Numbered from the stretch's first letter, positions 52,701-62,944 are shown. The stretch is 64,000 nucleotides of DNA from Desulfopila inferna (GCF_016919005.1 NZ_JAFFQE010000001.1:310001-374000); one strand, 5' to 3'. Translations and numbers: made by a program. Notes: a model not told the origin generated them from the letters alone.

Positions 52701-53690
52701 ATGCATTACTCAATAAATCCTTTTCAACATACAGTAAAAAAACCTATCAGCTGCTGCGGAGTAGGGCTTCACTCCGGCAGGATGGTTAACCTTCATATCA
52801 AACCCGCTCCGGCAAACACCGGTATCCAGTTCAGCAGAACGGACCTTCCACGCAATAAACCCATTCAGGCGCATATGAACAAGGTCGTGAATACTCATTT
52901 AGCCACCACTATCGGTGAAGGCAATGCGACTATTTCGACAACGGAACATCTTCTTGCCGCCATGAGCAGTTTTGGCATCGACAATGCTGAGATAGAAATC
53001 GACTCTGCTGAAGTGCCGATCATGGACGGTAGCGCCGCACCATTTATCAGCCTTCTGAAAAATGCCGGCCAGGAGAGGCAGAATGAATATCGTAAAATCC
53101 TGAAAATTACCAAAGAGATATGCTACAAAGACGGTGACAAGGTCATTAAAATTTCTCCATATCATGGTTTTAAAGTTACCGGAAAAATCGTCTTCGACGA
53201 CACCCTGATAAAGGACCAGACATATTGTTTAGAGGTCAATACTGAGCGTTTCATACAGGAAATCAGCCGCGCCAGGACTTTCGGCTATGTAGAGCAGGTC
53301 GAAGAACTGTGGGCTAATGGACTGGCTCTTGGCGGAACTCTTGAAAATGTTATCGCAATTCACTGGGATAGAAATTCCGTTCTCAATGAAGACGGCCTCA
53401 GGTTCGAAGATGAGTTCATCAGACATAAGGTTCTGGATATAATCGGTGACATGACACTGCTGGGCTGCCCTCTTCTTGGACATATACAGGCACACAAATC
53501 CGGCCACACCCAGCATCTTGCCTTCATGCAGGCGATAGCCGAGGCACCTGAATGCTGGGAACTGATCGAGTTGAAGAAAAATGGAAGTCACTCCGTACTT
53601 GATCAGGTTTTTTCAAGCACCAGAGCTGCAAGCGAATTGATCATGCCTTTTTTGAAGCACAGGCCTGTTGCTGCTATACAGTCTTCGTAA
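52701..53690 (+). CDS. lpxC: UDP-3-O-acyl-N-acetylglucosamine deacetylase
   Basis: 329 residues. First committed step of lipid A synthesis, zinc-dependent. The zinc ligands are H83 in STTEHLLAAMSSFG and the HKVLDIIGD histidine and aspartate. The catalytic base region VPIMDGSA and general-acid HxxKSGHTQH are present. The ATG at 52701 has AGGG 8 bp upstream; an ATG eight codons earlier is possible. Followed by a strong terminator. Confidence 0.95.
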   Translation: MHYSINPFQHTVKKPISCCGVGLHSGRMVNLHIKPAPANTGIQFSRTDLPRNKPIQAHMNKVVNTHLATTIGEGNATISTTEHLLAAMSSFGIDNAEIEIDSAEVPIMDGSAAPFISLLKNAGQERQNEYRKILKITKEICYKDGDKVIKISPYHGFKVTGKIVFDDTLIKDQTYCLEVNTERFIQEISRARTFGYVEQVEELWANGLALGGTLENVIAIHWDRNSVLNEDGLRFEDEFIRHKVLDIIGDMTLLGCPLLGHIQAHKSGHTQHLAFMQAIAEAPECWELIELKKNGSHSVLDQVFSSTRAASELIMPFLKHRPVAAIQSS

Positions 53691-53719
53691 GAATTAATCC
53701 ATAATCACATAGAAGAATC

Positions 53720-53758
53720 AAGAGTGGCATCACCGTCAGGTGGTGGCCGCTCTTTTTT
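53720..53758 (+). terminator. Rho-independent terminator after lpxC
   Basis: Stem AAGAGTGGCATCACC / GGTGGTGGCCGCTCTT with loop GTCA and a following T-run. Confidence 0.9.
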
Positions 53759-53986
53759 GTGTTCTTTCAATGGTGATGGCTTCGAAGATGCCCGCTCTTC
53801 TGCAATATCTTGCTAATCGAACTTTTCAATTAGCCATACGGAACTTAATGGCGACTTGTGAAATATTCTCTTTCTTGACACGATGAAGTTAAACACTACT
53901 CGTTATTAGACTTGAATTTTTAAAAAAAGTAGCATACCCTCAATCTTTCCGTAATCGTTAACTCATTAATTTCAGTACCGACACAT

Positions 53987-55222
53987 ATGAACAGAGAGCT
54001 TAAAAGAATAGTCATTACAGGAGTTGGACTCACATCTCCTAATGCCGACAATCTTACGGATTTTCGTGCTAAACTCCTCAGGGGCGAGAGTAATATTCAG
54101 GAGATTGATCTTCGTTACTTCGGTAAAGCTCCGGCAGGAATTTGCTCCTTTCCTGAGACTAAATACAGGAAGAAAAAAGAGAATAAGAAAGGGACGAGAG
54201 CCGGTTGCATCGGAGTCTATTGCGCCAATGAAGCTCTGGTCGATGCAAATCTCGACCTCAATTTCTACGACAAGGCTCGAATCGGTGTTTATGTTGGACT
54301 CACCGAACACGGTACGGTTGAAACCGAACAGGAAATATTCAATATCAGCCAGTATGACTATGATGTCGCCTATTGGACGCATCATCATAATCCTCGCACT
54401 GTCCTCAATAATCCAGCCGGTGAAATCACCCTGAATATGGGAATCACCGGTCCTCATTATTCCATCGGTGCAGCCTGTGCCGCGGGTAATGCCTCCCTCA
54501 TTCAGGGTGTGCAGATGTTGCAGTTAGGCGAAGTCGACATGGCATTTGCCGGCGGTATTTCCGAATCGACAGGGTCTTTCGGGATTTTTGCCAGCTTCAA
54601 GGCACAGGGAGCCCTCGCACACGCCGACGATCCCCGCCATGCCTGTCGCCCCTTTGACATCAGCAGAAATGGTATTGTTGTTTCCGAGGGAGGATGCATG
54701 TTTACTCTTGAAACACTCGATAATGCCCTGCAGCGAGGAAGTAAGATTTACGGGGAGATAGTCGGCTATGGCATGAATTCCGATGCCAGAGATTTTGTGC
54801 TCCCGTACGGTGAGCGTCAGAGTGAATGCATGATCCTGGCACTGCGAAAAGCGGACCTCGTTCCCGGGGATATCGACATCATCAATACTCACGCAACCGG
54901 GACACGTCAGGGAGATATAGAGGAATGCAAAGCAATCCGCAAAACATTCGCCGACTGCCCTTCTACATTTGCCAATAATACCAAGAGCATAATCGGTCAT
55001 GCCATGGGCGCAGCCGGCGTATTGGAACTGGCCGGCAACCTTCCTGCTTTCCAGGACAACATGGTTCATCCCACCATAAATATCACTGAACTGGACCCTG
55101 AATGCAATCTGGATCATCTTGTAATCAATGAACCGATTAAACTTCCTTCGATTAAAACCATATTGAACAACTCCTTTGGCATGGTTGGAATTAACTCAGC
55201 AGTCATAGTGAAAAAAGTGTGA
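53987..55222 (+). CDS. Beta-ketoacyl-ACP synthase (KAS II/FabF-like)
   Basis: 411 residues, thiolase fold. The active site is complete: C164 in GAACAAGNAS, H302 in NTHATGTRQGD, K333 in NTKS and H338 in IGHAMGAAG. The N-terminus RIVITGVGLTSP is FabF-like, but the middle (about 100-150, with YDYDVAYWTHHHNPRTVL) diverges from housekeeping FabF. It opens a cluster with an ACP, two CrtI-like flavoproteins and a reductase. It therefore probably makes or extends a special acyl chain rather than ordinary fatty acids. Product unknown. Confidence 0.9.
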   Translation: MNRELKRIVITGVGLTSPNADNLTDFRAKLLRGESNIQEIDLRYFGKAPAGICSFPETKYRKKKENKKGTRAGCIGVYCANEALVDANLDLNFYDKARIGVYVGLTEHGTVETEQEIFNISQYDYDVAYWTHHHNPRTVLNNPAGEITLNMGITGPHYSIGAACAAGNASLIQGVQMLQLGEVDMAFAGGISESTGSFGIFASFKAQGALAHADDPRHACRPFDISRNGIVVSEGGCMFTLETLDNALQRGSKIYGEIVGYGMNSDARDFVLPYGERQSECMILALRKADLVPGDIDIINTHATGTRQGDIEECKAIRKTFADCPSTFANNTKSIIGHAMGAAGVLELAGNLPAFQDNMVHPTINITELDPECNLDHLVINEPIKLPSIKTILNNSFGMVGINSAVIVKKV

Positions 55223-55374
55223 TAAAAGTAAAAATATCCTCTTTTGAAAAAAAACCATAAAAAAGATGCCTCACTTGTGGTATATGGGAAGGTTCATTTT
55301 TAAAAATTCGAATTTCATAAAATTTTTATACTATTACCGATATTACTTTTCAGAGAATGTAACTGGAGAAACAC

Positions 55375-55626
55375 ATGACACGTGAAGCAATTAAAGAGCT
55401 CATATTGGAGATTATCGCCGACATTGACGAAGATGCTGAATTTGATGACCTGGAACCGGACAAACCGCTACGTGATCAACTTGATTTAGACTCTATGGAC
55501 TTTCTCGATATCGTGATGGAACTGAGAAAACGTCATCAGCTGCAGATTCCTGAAGAAGACTATCCCCAACTGGCAACCTTAAACAGTTGCGCGAACTATC
55601 TCGAGCCGCTGCTAAAAGACGCTTAG
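55375..55626 (+). CDS. Acyl carrier protein
   Basis: 83 residues, acidic, four-helix ACP. The phosphopantetheine-attachment serine is S40 in LDLDSMDFLDIV. The flanking sequence differs from the usual DSLD of AcpP, pointing to a dedicated carrier. TGGAGAA lies upstream of the ATG. The next gene starts 4 bp after its stop. Confidence 0.92.
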   Translation: MTREAIKELILEIIADIDEDAEFDDLEPDKPLRDQLDLDSMDFLDIVMELRKRHQLQIPEEDYPQLATLNSCANYLEPLLKDA

Positions 55627-55630
55627 CTTT

Positions 55631-57013
55631 GTGAAAGTACCTTTCCTGATTATCGGCGGCGGCCTCTCTGGACTGGCCGCCGCCATACGTTTTGCCCGAT
55701 ACTCACCCGATGTTCTCCTCATTGAAAAACATAATCGACCCGGTGGATTAAATTCCTACTATTACAGGAACAAGGCTCTTTTGGAGACAGGGCTGCACGC
55801 CGTAACCAATTATGCACCGCCCGAGAAGAAACATGCCCCGTTGAACAAGCTATTCCGTCAACTGAAAATGAGCAGGAAGAACTTCGAGGTGTATCCCCAG
55901 TTTTCCAGCGAAATCAACTTTTCAGAACATCAGAAGGAGCTATCATTTTCCAATGATTTCAGGGTAATTCAGGAGGAGATTGCGAGCAAATTTCCATCCT
56001 GCAGAAGAGGTTTCATGCGGATGGTAAATGAAATTGATCAGTTTAATCCTTTTGTCAGCGCACCCTTTCGCTCGGCTAAAAAATTTATTTTTGGTTACCT
56101 GAAAGATGAGCTCCTCACTGAAATGCTGCTGTGCCCCCTGATGTTCTATGGATCAAGTGTTGAAAATGACATTGATCTCTCCCAGTTTGTCATAATGTTT
56201 CGTTCAATCTTTCAGGAAGGCATGTTCAGGCCTGCCGGGACTATGAAATCATTCCTCGATAAGCTTTGCCTGCATTACGAAGAACTTGGAGGCAGTTTCA
56301 TGCTTAACAAAGAAGTGGAAAAAATACGACACCAGGGCGGAAAAGTTCTGGGCGTGGAAATGAGAGATGGCCAATTCATTGAATGTGACTTTTTACTTTC
56401 CACCATAGGTCTCTCCGAAACATATCGTATTCTGGGGGAAAAGGACCCCTACGACAAGGAAAAGAGGCTTGGTTTTATAGAGTCTATCTTTCTCCTCGAC
56501 CGGGACTGTCCGACTGCTACCAGCAAAACAATCATTTTTTTCAACCGCCAAAAAAGGTTCGATTATGTCAGACCGGAAAAGCCTGTAGATCTGCACAGCG
56601 GGGTTATCTGCTTCCCAGGCAATTTTCGGGGAAGGCCTCAGCAGGAATTTCTAGAAGTACGCTCAACCCATCTTGCCAATTACAGTCAATGGAAACGGAT
56701 CTCCGATGATCGTGACCAATATCTTCAAACTAAGAGGGATACGGCACATTTCTCAGCTAAGGTCCTGGAGAAATTCATTGGAAATTTTCAGCAGCATGTT
56801 ATATACCAAGACACATTTACACCACTGACCATAGAAAAGTATACGGCTAAAAAAGAGGGGGCGATATATGGATGCCCTGCCAAGATCAAAGATGGAGACA
56901 TAGGTTTTACCAATCTCTTTTTAGCGGGAACGGACCAGGGTTTTCTGGGCATTATAGGTTCGATGCTCAGTGGTGTATCAATGGTTAATAAACATATTTT
57001 ACCCCGAATGTGA
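55631..57013 (+). CDS. CrtI-like FAD-dependent oxidoreductase I
   Basis: 460 residues from a GTG 4 bp after the ACP stop. Dinucleotide-binding IGGGLSGLAAAIR (8-20) is followed by LIEKHNRPGGLNS, the pattern of phytoene desaturase/carotenoid isomerase flavoproteins. The C-terminal GTDQGFLGIIGSMLSG is the second FAD-contact region. No membrane helix. With a KS, ACP and KR beside it, desaturation or isomerisation of an ACP- or lipid-bound polyene chain is more likely than a carotenoid role, but this is inference. Confidence 0.87.
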   Translation: MKVPFLIIGGGLSGLAAAIRFARYSPDVLLIEKHNRPGGLNSYYYRNKALLETGLHAVTNYAPPEKKHAPLNKLFRQLKMSRKNFEVYPQFSSEINFSEHQKELSFSNDFRVIQEEIASKFPSCRRGFMRMVNEIDQFNPFVSAPFRSAKKFIFGYLKDELLTEMLLCPLMFYGSSVENDIDLSQFVIMFRSIFQEGMFRPAGTMKSFLDKLCLHYEELGGSFMLNKEVEKIRHQGGKVLGVEMRDGQFIECDFLLSTIGLSETYRILGEKDPYDKEKRLGFIESIFLLDRDCPTATSKTIIFFNRQKRFDYVRPEKPVDLHSGVICFPGNFRGRPQQEFLEVRSTHLANYSQWKRISDDRDQYLQTKRDTAHFSAKVLEKFIGNFQQHVIYQDTFTPLTIEKYTAKKEGAIYGCPAKIKDGDIGFTNLFLAGTDQGFLGIIGSMLSGVSMVNKHILPRM

Positions 57014-57119
57014 TGGCCTTACCTTCCGTTTCTCAAGTTGTAAATGAGATTCATATCTGATACATTTTTATCAACGCCAACCATTTGAACAACAGTATTT
57101 CTAATATTATTATAGTCTT

Positions 57120-58535
57120 ATGCCTGTATCTTTCGATTCTCTTGATGATAAATATGATGTTGTAATTATAGGGTCCGGCCTGGGGGGTCTTACCAGCGCC
57201 AATAGAATGGCCTATTGTGGTCATAACGTTCTGATTCTGGAGCATCACCATCAGCTTGGAGGCCTGGCCACCTGGTTTAAACGGAAGGGACATATCTTCG
57301 ACGTCTCCCTGCATGGTTTTCCCTATGGAATGGTAAAGACCTGCAAGAAATATTGGAATAAAGAGATAATGAACTCTATTGTCCAACTGGAGAATATTGT
57401 TTTTGACAATCCTCAGTTTTCACTCAGGACAACGTTCAACAAAACTGACTTTACACAACTGCTGGAAAAGAAATTTGAAGTTTCACCTGCTCTTATCGAC
57501 GACTTTTTCACGACCATTGGCGGTATGAACTTCTACGATGATCAGACGATGTCCACCAGAGAGCTATTCGAGAGGTTTTTCCCTCAACGAAGTGATATCC
57601 ATCGGCTTCTTATGGAACCAATCACCTACGCCAACGGTTCCTCGCTCGACGACCCTGCCATCACCTATGGAATTGTTTTTTCAAATTTCATGAACAAGGG
57701 AGTTTTCACCTTCGAAGGCGGCACCGACAAACTAATTAATATGATGGTCAAGGAATTGGAAAAAAATGGGGTCACTATAGCAACTCAAGCCAGAGTGGAT
57801 GAGATTCTTGTTGATAAAAAAAAGGTCAAAGGCGTAGTGGTCAATGGAAAAACGATTAGAGCCGATACGGTAATTTCCAACAGCGGCATAACCAATACGG
57901 TATCCGACCTGATCGACAGAGATCATTTTTGCTCTGAATTTCTGGAAAGAGTTGATAACATCCGGGTCAACAATTCCAGTTGCCAGGTCTATTTCGGCAT
58001 CTCCAGGGGAAATTCCATTGATGACATCGGTGATCTTCTTTTTACCTCCACCGCTGAACATTTTGACTCCGAGGAACTGCTAGACGTACAAACCCAGTCA
58101 AAAACCTTTTCTCTCTATTATCCGAAGACCCGACCGGGCCACGACAGATATACAGTTGTCGCCAGCATGAACGCCCGATATGATGACTGGGCGACGCTTT
58201 CCAGTGAAGAATATGAGCACCAAAAAGATGCTCTTATCCAAAGAACTACTGCTGATTTAAAACGATATATTCCCGATATCGAGAAGAAAGCCGATTGCAT
58301 AGAGGCAGCAACCCCTAAAACCTTCAATCGCTACACCCTCCACACTGCCGGAACCTCTTTCGGCACTAAATTCGAAGGCCTGGATGTATCCAGGACTTTA
58401 TTTAAGGAAATTTCCGGTCTTTTCCATGTGGGGTCCGTCGGCATTATAATGTCGGGTTGGCTGGGCGCCATAAATTATGGCGTTATTGTCGCCAATGACG
58501 CCGATTGTTACTTAAGAGGTATCGAGAGGAAATGA
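57120..58535 (+). CDS. CrtI-like FAD-dependent oxidoreductase II
   Basis: 471 residues. FAD motif [16 protein letters not shown] (14-29), then [18 protein letters not shown], and C-terminal [20 protein letters not shown]. Related to, but clearly different from, the preceding flavoprotein (SLHGFPYG versus GLHAVTNY after the FAD loop). The two are an ancient pair rather than a recent duplication. Its stop overlaps the start of the fabG-like gene (ATGA). Confidence 0.87.
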   Translation: MPVSFDSLDDKYDVVIIGSGLGGLTSANRMAYCGHNVLILEHHHQLGGLATWFKRKGHIFDVSLHGFPYGMVKTCKKYWNKEIMNSIVQLENIVFDNPQFSLRTTFNKTDFTQLLEKKFEVSPALIDDFFTTIGGMNFYDDQTMSTRELFERFFPQRSDIHRLLMEPITYANGSSLDDPAITYGIVFSNFMNKGVFTFEGGTDKLINMMVKELEKNGVTIATQARVDEILVDKKKVKGVVVNGKTIRADTVISNSGITNTVSDLIDRDHFCSEFLERVDNIRVNNSSCQVYFGISRGNSIDDIGDLLFTSTAEHFDSEELLDVQTQSKTFSLYYPKTRPGHDRYTVVASMNARYDDWATLSSEEYEHQKDALIQRTTADLKRYIPDIEKKADCIEAATPKTFNRYTLHTAGTSFGTKFEGLDVSRTLFKEISGLFHVGSVGIIMSGWLGAINYGVIVANDADCYLRGIERK

Positions 58536-59275
58536 TGTTTGACTTTCAAAATCGCAATGTACTCGTCAGCGGAGCAACCAGAGGAATCGGCAAGGCCATA
58601 AGTACATCCTTTCTCAAGTATGGTGCCCGGGTGATAGGGATTTATGGCGACAACACTGCTGCTGCCCGGAAGTTTACCGAAGAACTTGAAGAACTTGCTG
58701 AAAAATTTACACTGTACCAGTGCGATATCTCCAGTCAGGTTCAGGTGAAAGAGTTGTATCGAAAAATTGAGAATGAATTTTCCACACTTGACGTTCTTGT
58801 CAACAATGCCGGGATTCGGCGCGATAGCGTGCTTGCGCTCATGGATGCGGATGACTGGTGCAGGGTTATAGATGTCAATCTTACCGGTTCATTTCTGATG
58901 GCTAAAGAAGCGGTTCATCTGATGATGAAAAAAAAATACGGTAGAATCATAACTATCACTTCACCCGTTTCCTATATGGGTTTCGCCGGGCAGGCTAATT
59001 ATGCAGCCTCCAAAGCCGGTCAGGTTGCCATGACTAAAAGTCTGGCCAAAGAGACCGCGCGAAAGAAAATTACCGTCAATTGTGTCTCTCCCGGTTTCAT
59101 AGATACTGATTTCCTCAATGATCTGGCGGATGATCAGGTAGCTGCTTACAAGAAAATGGTGCCGATGCGCCGATTCGGCAAAGCCGAAGAAGTTGCCGAT
59201 GCAGTACTGTTTCTGGCAACACCAAATGCCTCCTATATCAGCGGATCGGTGCTTGAGGTTAATGGGGGATTGTAA
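58532..59275 (+). CDS. 3-oxoacyl-ACP reductase (FabG-like SDR)
   Basis: 247 residues. NADPH motif [14 protein letters not shown], catalytic YAASK with the Ser in TSPVSYMG, and C-terminal [10 protein letters not shown], as in FabG. The ATG at 58532 overlaps the previous TGA (ATGATG), giving tight coupling. It would reduce the beta-ketone made by the cluster KS. No dehydratase or enoyl reductase is in the cluster, so those steps may use the two flavoproteins or housekeeping enzymes. Confidence 0.92.
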   Translation: MMFDFQNRNVLVSGATRGIGKAISTSFLKYGARVIGIYGDNTAAARKFTEELEELAEKFTLYQCDISSQVQVKELYRKIENEFSTLDVLVNNAGIRRDSVLALMDADDWCRVIDVNLTGSFLMAKEAVHLMMKKKYGRIITITSPVSYMGFAGQANYAASKAGQVAMTKSLAKETARKKITVNCVSPGFIDTDFLNDLADDQVAAYKKMVPMRRFGKAEEVADAVLFLATPNASYISGSVLEVNGGL

Positions 59276-59578
59276 ATCTAACCCAGCTGAACTCAGTGGC
59301 AGTTTTCCAGGAGTAAGGTGCTGAAAGCCAAGCAGTATCCGCTTCACGGCAGATATGTGTATCTTCAAGTATTTACCCTACCCCTGCCCCGCAAAAAGTA
59401 ATACTGCTTTTTTATACAGCTCAGCTGAGTTACTAGTTTTTTCACCGATTTCTTAATTTTTGAAAGACAGCCGTATTGATCTTTTATCCAAAAAGATTAG
59501 AATGAGTAGGCATACAAAAAACATTTACTGATTTTCCTGCTTTATCAATACGTTCTACTACTTAATAGGAATAAACAC
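59276..59578. other. Intergenic region with a possible family 2 MITE-like element
   Basis: CTAACCCAGCTGAACTCAG (59278-59296) and ACAGCTCAGCTGAGTTACTAG without the last base (59416-59436) are imperfect inverted repeats bounding about 160 bp. No gene inside. The tolQ promoter should lie to the right of it. Confidence 0.55.
59278..59436. repeat. Repeat family 2, possibly complete copy
   Basis: Both ends carry the TAACYCAGCTGARCT pattern in opposite orientation. About 159 bp, non-coding. Confidence 0.55.
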
Positions 59579-60283
59579 GTGCAACTATCAATCATCAATA
59601 TGATTCTGCAGGCCGGTCCGATTGGTCATCTGGTCATGATCATTCTGCTTCTTTTTTCTGTTATCTCATGGTCGATCGTCTTTATGAAAGTCCGGCTTTT
59701 CCGCAGGGTCAAACGAGAATCAACTGTCTTTCTTGAACAATTCTGGTCTTCAAACAATCTTTCCGAAGCCAATGAGATGGCAGATAATTATCCGTACAGC
59801 CCGGAAGCAGCCGTTTTTACCGCAGGTTTTAAAGAACTACAGAAAATAAATCGAATCCGTACCCGAAAAGAAACTGCTGAAGCCAAGGAGATCCTGGAAA
59901 TGCAGCTGGCTACCATGGATAACTTGAAAAGAGCCATCCGCAAGGCTGAATCTGAGGAAATAATGGATCTTGGGAAATCCTTGCCATTCCTGGCAACCAC
60001 TGGAAATTCAGCCCCTTTTATTGGTCTTTTCGGCACCGTCTGGGGAATTATGGCGTCTTTTCACGATATCGGGATACGAGGCTCTGCATCACTTGCAGTA
60101 GTTGCACCGGGCATTTCGGAGGCATTAGTGGCAACGGCAGCAGGACTTGCTGTTGCCATACCCGCTGTTATTTTCTATAATCATTACTCAAGCAAGCTGG
60201 TGGACATAGACAGCAACATTCAGAATTTTTCAACGGATTTTCTTAATCTGGTTGAAAGAGATCTTCTCGGACGAATTTCGTAA
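59579..60283 (+). CDS. tolQ: TolQ (proton-channel subunit of the Tol system)
   Basis: 234 residues from a GTG preceded by AGGA. Three membrane helices (about 12-38, 135-160, 170-195). LPFLATTGNSAPFIGLFGTV and the WGIMASF that follows are TolQ/ExbB signatures. With TolR it forms the proton-motive-force motor that drives TolA during outer-membrane constriction. First gene of the tol operon. Confidence 0.93.
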   Translation: MQLSIINMILQAGPIGHLVMIILLLFSVISWSIVFMKVRLFRRVKRESTVFLEQFWSSNNLSEANEMADNYPYSPEAAVFTAGFKELQKINRIRTRKETAEAKEILEMQLATMDNLKRAIRKAESEEIMDLGKSLPFLATTGNSAPFIGLFGTVWGIMASFHDIGIRGSASLAVVAPGISEALVATAAGLAVAIPAVIFYNHYSSKLVDIDSNIQNFSTDFLNLVERDLLGRIS

Positions 60284-60317
60284 TACATTTCCATAGCGAG
60301 TACGAGGGCAAAAAAAT

Positions 60318-60731
60318 ATGGCGTTAATCAGGGGCAATGGACATAAAAAGCTGGTATCCGATATCAACGTGACTCCCCTTGTCGATGTGATGCTCGTTCT
60401 GCTCATCATATTCATGATAACCGCACCGATGATGAATGAAGGACTCGATATCGATTTACCGGAAACGACGAGTAAGTCCCTGCGACAGGAAGAGGAACCG
60501 ATCGTTGTTACCATAGACAAGAACGGCAAAATCTTTATCAGGGAAATCGATGTACCGCAGCCTCTCTTAAAGCAGCAGCTGCAGAAAGAAACCAACAAAG
60601 ATAATCCAATCTATCTCAAGGCAGACAAAAACGTAGCCTATGGAACAGTTGTCGCTGTAATGGCCGATATTAAAGAATCAGGTTTCGACAAGCTTGGCAT
60701 GATTACCCAACCTCCTGTTAACCAGGAGTAA
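60318..60731 (+). CDS. tolR: TolR (ExbD/TolR family)
   Basis: 137 residues. One N-terminal membrane helix (about 22-42) with the essential aspartate in NVTPLVDVMLVLLIIFMIT. The periplasmic domain includes GLDIDLPETTSKS. Between tolQ and tolA. Confidence 0.93.
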   Translation: MALIRGNGHKKLVSDINVTPLVDVMLVLLIIFMITAPMMNEGLDIDLPETTSKSLRQEEEPIVVTIDKNGKIFIREIDVPQPLLKQQLQKETNKDNPIYLKADKNVAYGTVVAVMADIKESGFDKLGMITQPPVNQE

Positions 60732-60737
60732 CATATT

Positions 60738-61625
60738 GTGTCCCAGGAAATAAAAGTGACATTCATTAACAATCACGAATGGAAGCTGCCGTTTAATTTT
60801 GCTGTGGGACTGCATATAGCAGTCATTGCAGGTGCAATATATATACCTCAGTTTTTTGATAAAAGTCCTCCTTTCCCGGATATTTACACTGTTGATTTAA
60901 TAAATATCGAGTCACCTTCTCCTCAAAAAAACGAAGCTCAACCCGTGCCGGCCAAAGCGGAAATACCTCCGTCCGAAAGCGAACCGGTTAAAGAAAACAG
61001 TGCAGCCATTATAGAAACACCACCGAAGCCGGCTGAAAAGCCGATCGAACCGGTTAAGCCTGTTTCTATAAAGCCCTTGAAAAGAAAACTAGTCAAGAAG
61101 GTAGTCGATAATACCGCAGCTGTAGAACAGAAAAAAAAATTGGATGAAATTAACAAGCAGAATCTTGAGGAAGTGCGCAGGGCCGAGCAGTTGGCTGAAG
61201 AGGCGGCCCGGCTTGCCGCAATGGAGGCTGTCAACCAGCTCAAGGATATGCTCCGGGAATCTAATACGGCGGCCGTAGCTAATGACGCCCCTCCGCGGAC
61301 TGCTGCAAGATCTTCGTCTTCCAACAGCGGTAATGTTCTTGAGAAGCAGTATTATTCATCTGTATTCAGTAGATTGCAACCGCATTGGCAACTTCCTGAA
61401 TATAAACGCTGGGATCAGGATCTTTCGGCCACAATTGTGGTCCGGATTGCCCGGGATGGTTCCATAATAGAACAGTATTTCGAGAAAAAATCAGGGGACA
61501 GGATATTCGATCAATTTGTGCTAAAGGCTCTTCAAGACGGCTCCCCTCTGCCGCCGATACCTGCGGCTATGAAAACAAACAATCTTGAATTAGGCCTGCG
61601 CTTTATTCCCGGTTCTATTGAATAA
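60738..61625 (+). CDS. tolA: TolA-like protein with TonB-type C-terminus
   Basis: 295 residues from a GTG 6 bp after tolR. Membrane helix about 18-38, a Pro/Glu/Lys-rich periplasmic region (55-120), an alanine-rich helix (130-175) and a C-terminal domain (about 200-295) with SRLQPHWQLPEYK and ATIVVRIARDGSIIEQYFEK, typical of TolA/TonB C-termini. Spans the periplasm and couples TolQR energy to outer-membrane partners. Confidence 0.88.
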   Translation: MSQEIKVTFINNHEWKLPFNFAVGLHIAVIAGAIYIPQFFDKSPPFPDIYTVDLINIESPSPQKNEAQPVPAKAEIPPSESEPVKENSAAIIETPPKPAEKPIEPVKPVSIKPLKRKLVKKVVDNTAAVEQKKKLDEINKQNLEEVRRAEQLAEEAARLAAMEAVNQLKDMLRESNTAAVANDAPPRTAARSSSSNSGNVLEKQYYSSVFSRLQPHWQLPEYKRWDQDLSATIVVRIARDGSIIEQYFEKKSGDRIFDQFVLKALQDGSPLPPIPAAMKTNNLELGLRFIPGSIE

Positions 61626-61633
61626 TATACTAA

Positions 61634-62944
61634 ATGGCAACTATTATGAAAAAACCCATTCTTTACCCGCTTATCCTGGTTTTCTTGTTCTTTATCTCCA
61701 TCCCGGCATCCCATGCCCAGGAGCGGGTTTATCTGGAAATCGGATCCGCGGATGTGCGTAAGATACATTTTGCCATCCCCTGGTTTCACAATCGGCAATC
61801 CAGTGGAGAGGTCAACAAACTCGACAAGGATTTAGCTGATACTTTAGCTAAATCTTTAAAGTTTCATGGTGTTATAGACATAATTCCGACCAGCACGTAC
61901 AATGGTGTCCAAAATAGCGATTGGAAAGGACTTGGCGCTGATTTTACTGTGCTCGGTGTTTATGAAGCCACAGGCAACTCGATCAGCATGGAGATGCGGC
62001 TGTTCGATGTTGCCAGTGATCAGATGATCCTCGGCAAATCATATAACGGCAAACTCTCTCAGAGTAAAGAAATGCTTTTTCGCTTCTGTGACAGCATCAT
62101 GCATGATCTCACAGGCTCCAAAGGACTTGCCGACACACAAATCGCCTTCGTCTCCCATGAGCGTGACGCTAAGCGAAAAGAAGTTTATCTTACTGATATT
62201 TTAGGTCGGGATCTACGCCAGGTAACCCGTCACAAGAACCTGGTAGTCTCGCCGCGTTTTGTTCCTACCGACGGCAAGTTTTTAACGTATACCTCTTACC
62301 ATACCGGTAACCAGAATCTCTATATCACCGATCTGCGTCAAAACAAGACCACGCGTGTGCTTTCCCAGCGCAACGGCATGAACCTGGCTCCCGGATGGTT
62401 TCCCGATGGCAGCAAGATGCTTATCACTCTCTCCTATAAAGGGAATCCTGATCTTTTTCTCATGAATAGAGAGGGAAAAATTCTGGAACAGGTAACCGCA
62501 AATGTAGGCATAAATGTTTCAGCCACTATTTCTCCGGATGGCAACCGGGCCGTATTCGTTTCCGACAGATCTGGTCGGCCGCAGCTTTATCTTATGGACC
62601 TCAAGACCAGAAATACACAGCGAATCACCTTTACGGGTTCAGAAAATGCCGAACCAAGTTGGCACCCGACAGAAGATCTCATCGTCTATTCGAGCCTGAG
62701 AAACGGCGTATATCAAATCTGTACAAAAAAACCGGGACAGGGCGCACCATCTACCCAACTTACCACGGATTTGAGTCATCACGAATCTCCGTCCTGGTCA
62801 CCCGACGGCAATCAAATAGTTTTTTCGAAACAAGACGGCAGAGAAAACAAAATCTACGCAATGATGAAAAATGGTTCTTTCCAACGGAGACTTTTTAATT
62901 TTCCCGGAAGTCAGACCTACCCACGCTGGGAAGTCAATTACTAA
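61634..62944 (+). CDS. tolB: TolB periplasmic beta-propeller protein
   Basis: 436 residues. Signal peptide about 1-27 (LILVFLFFISIPASHAQE). An N-terminal domain (30-165) precedes a six-bladed WD-like propeller whose repeats include RPQLYLMDLKT, AEPSWHPTEDLIVYSS and ESPSWSPDGNQIVFSKQDG. Normally binds Pal. ATG 8 bp after tolA. Confidence 0.95.
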   Translation: MATIMKKPILYPLILVFLFFISIPASHAQERVYLEIGSADVRKIHFAIPWFHNRQSSGEVNKLDKDLADTLAKSLKFHGVIDIIPTSTYNGVQNSDWKGLGADFTVLGVYEATGNSISMEMRLFDVASDQMILGKSYNGKLSQSKEMLFRFCDSIMHDLTGSKGLADTQIAFVSHERDAKRKEVYLTDILGRDLRQVTRHKNLVVSPRFVPTDGKFLTYTSYHTGNQNLYITDLRQNKTTRVLSQRNGMNLAPGWFPDGSKMLITLSYKGNPDLFLMNREGKILEQVTANVGINVSATISPDGNRAVFVSDRSGRPQLYLMDLKTRNTQRITFTGSENAEPSWHPTEDLIVYSSLRNGVYQICTKKPGQGAPSTQLTTDLSHHESPSWSPDGNQIVFSKQDGRENKIYAMMKNGSFQRRLFNFPGSQTYPRWEVNY

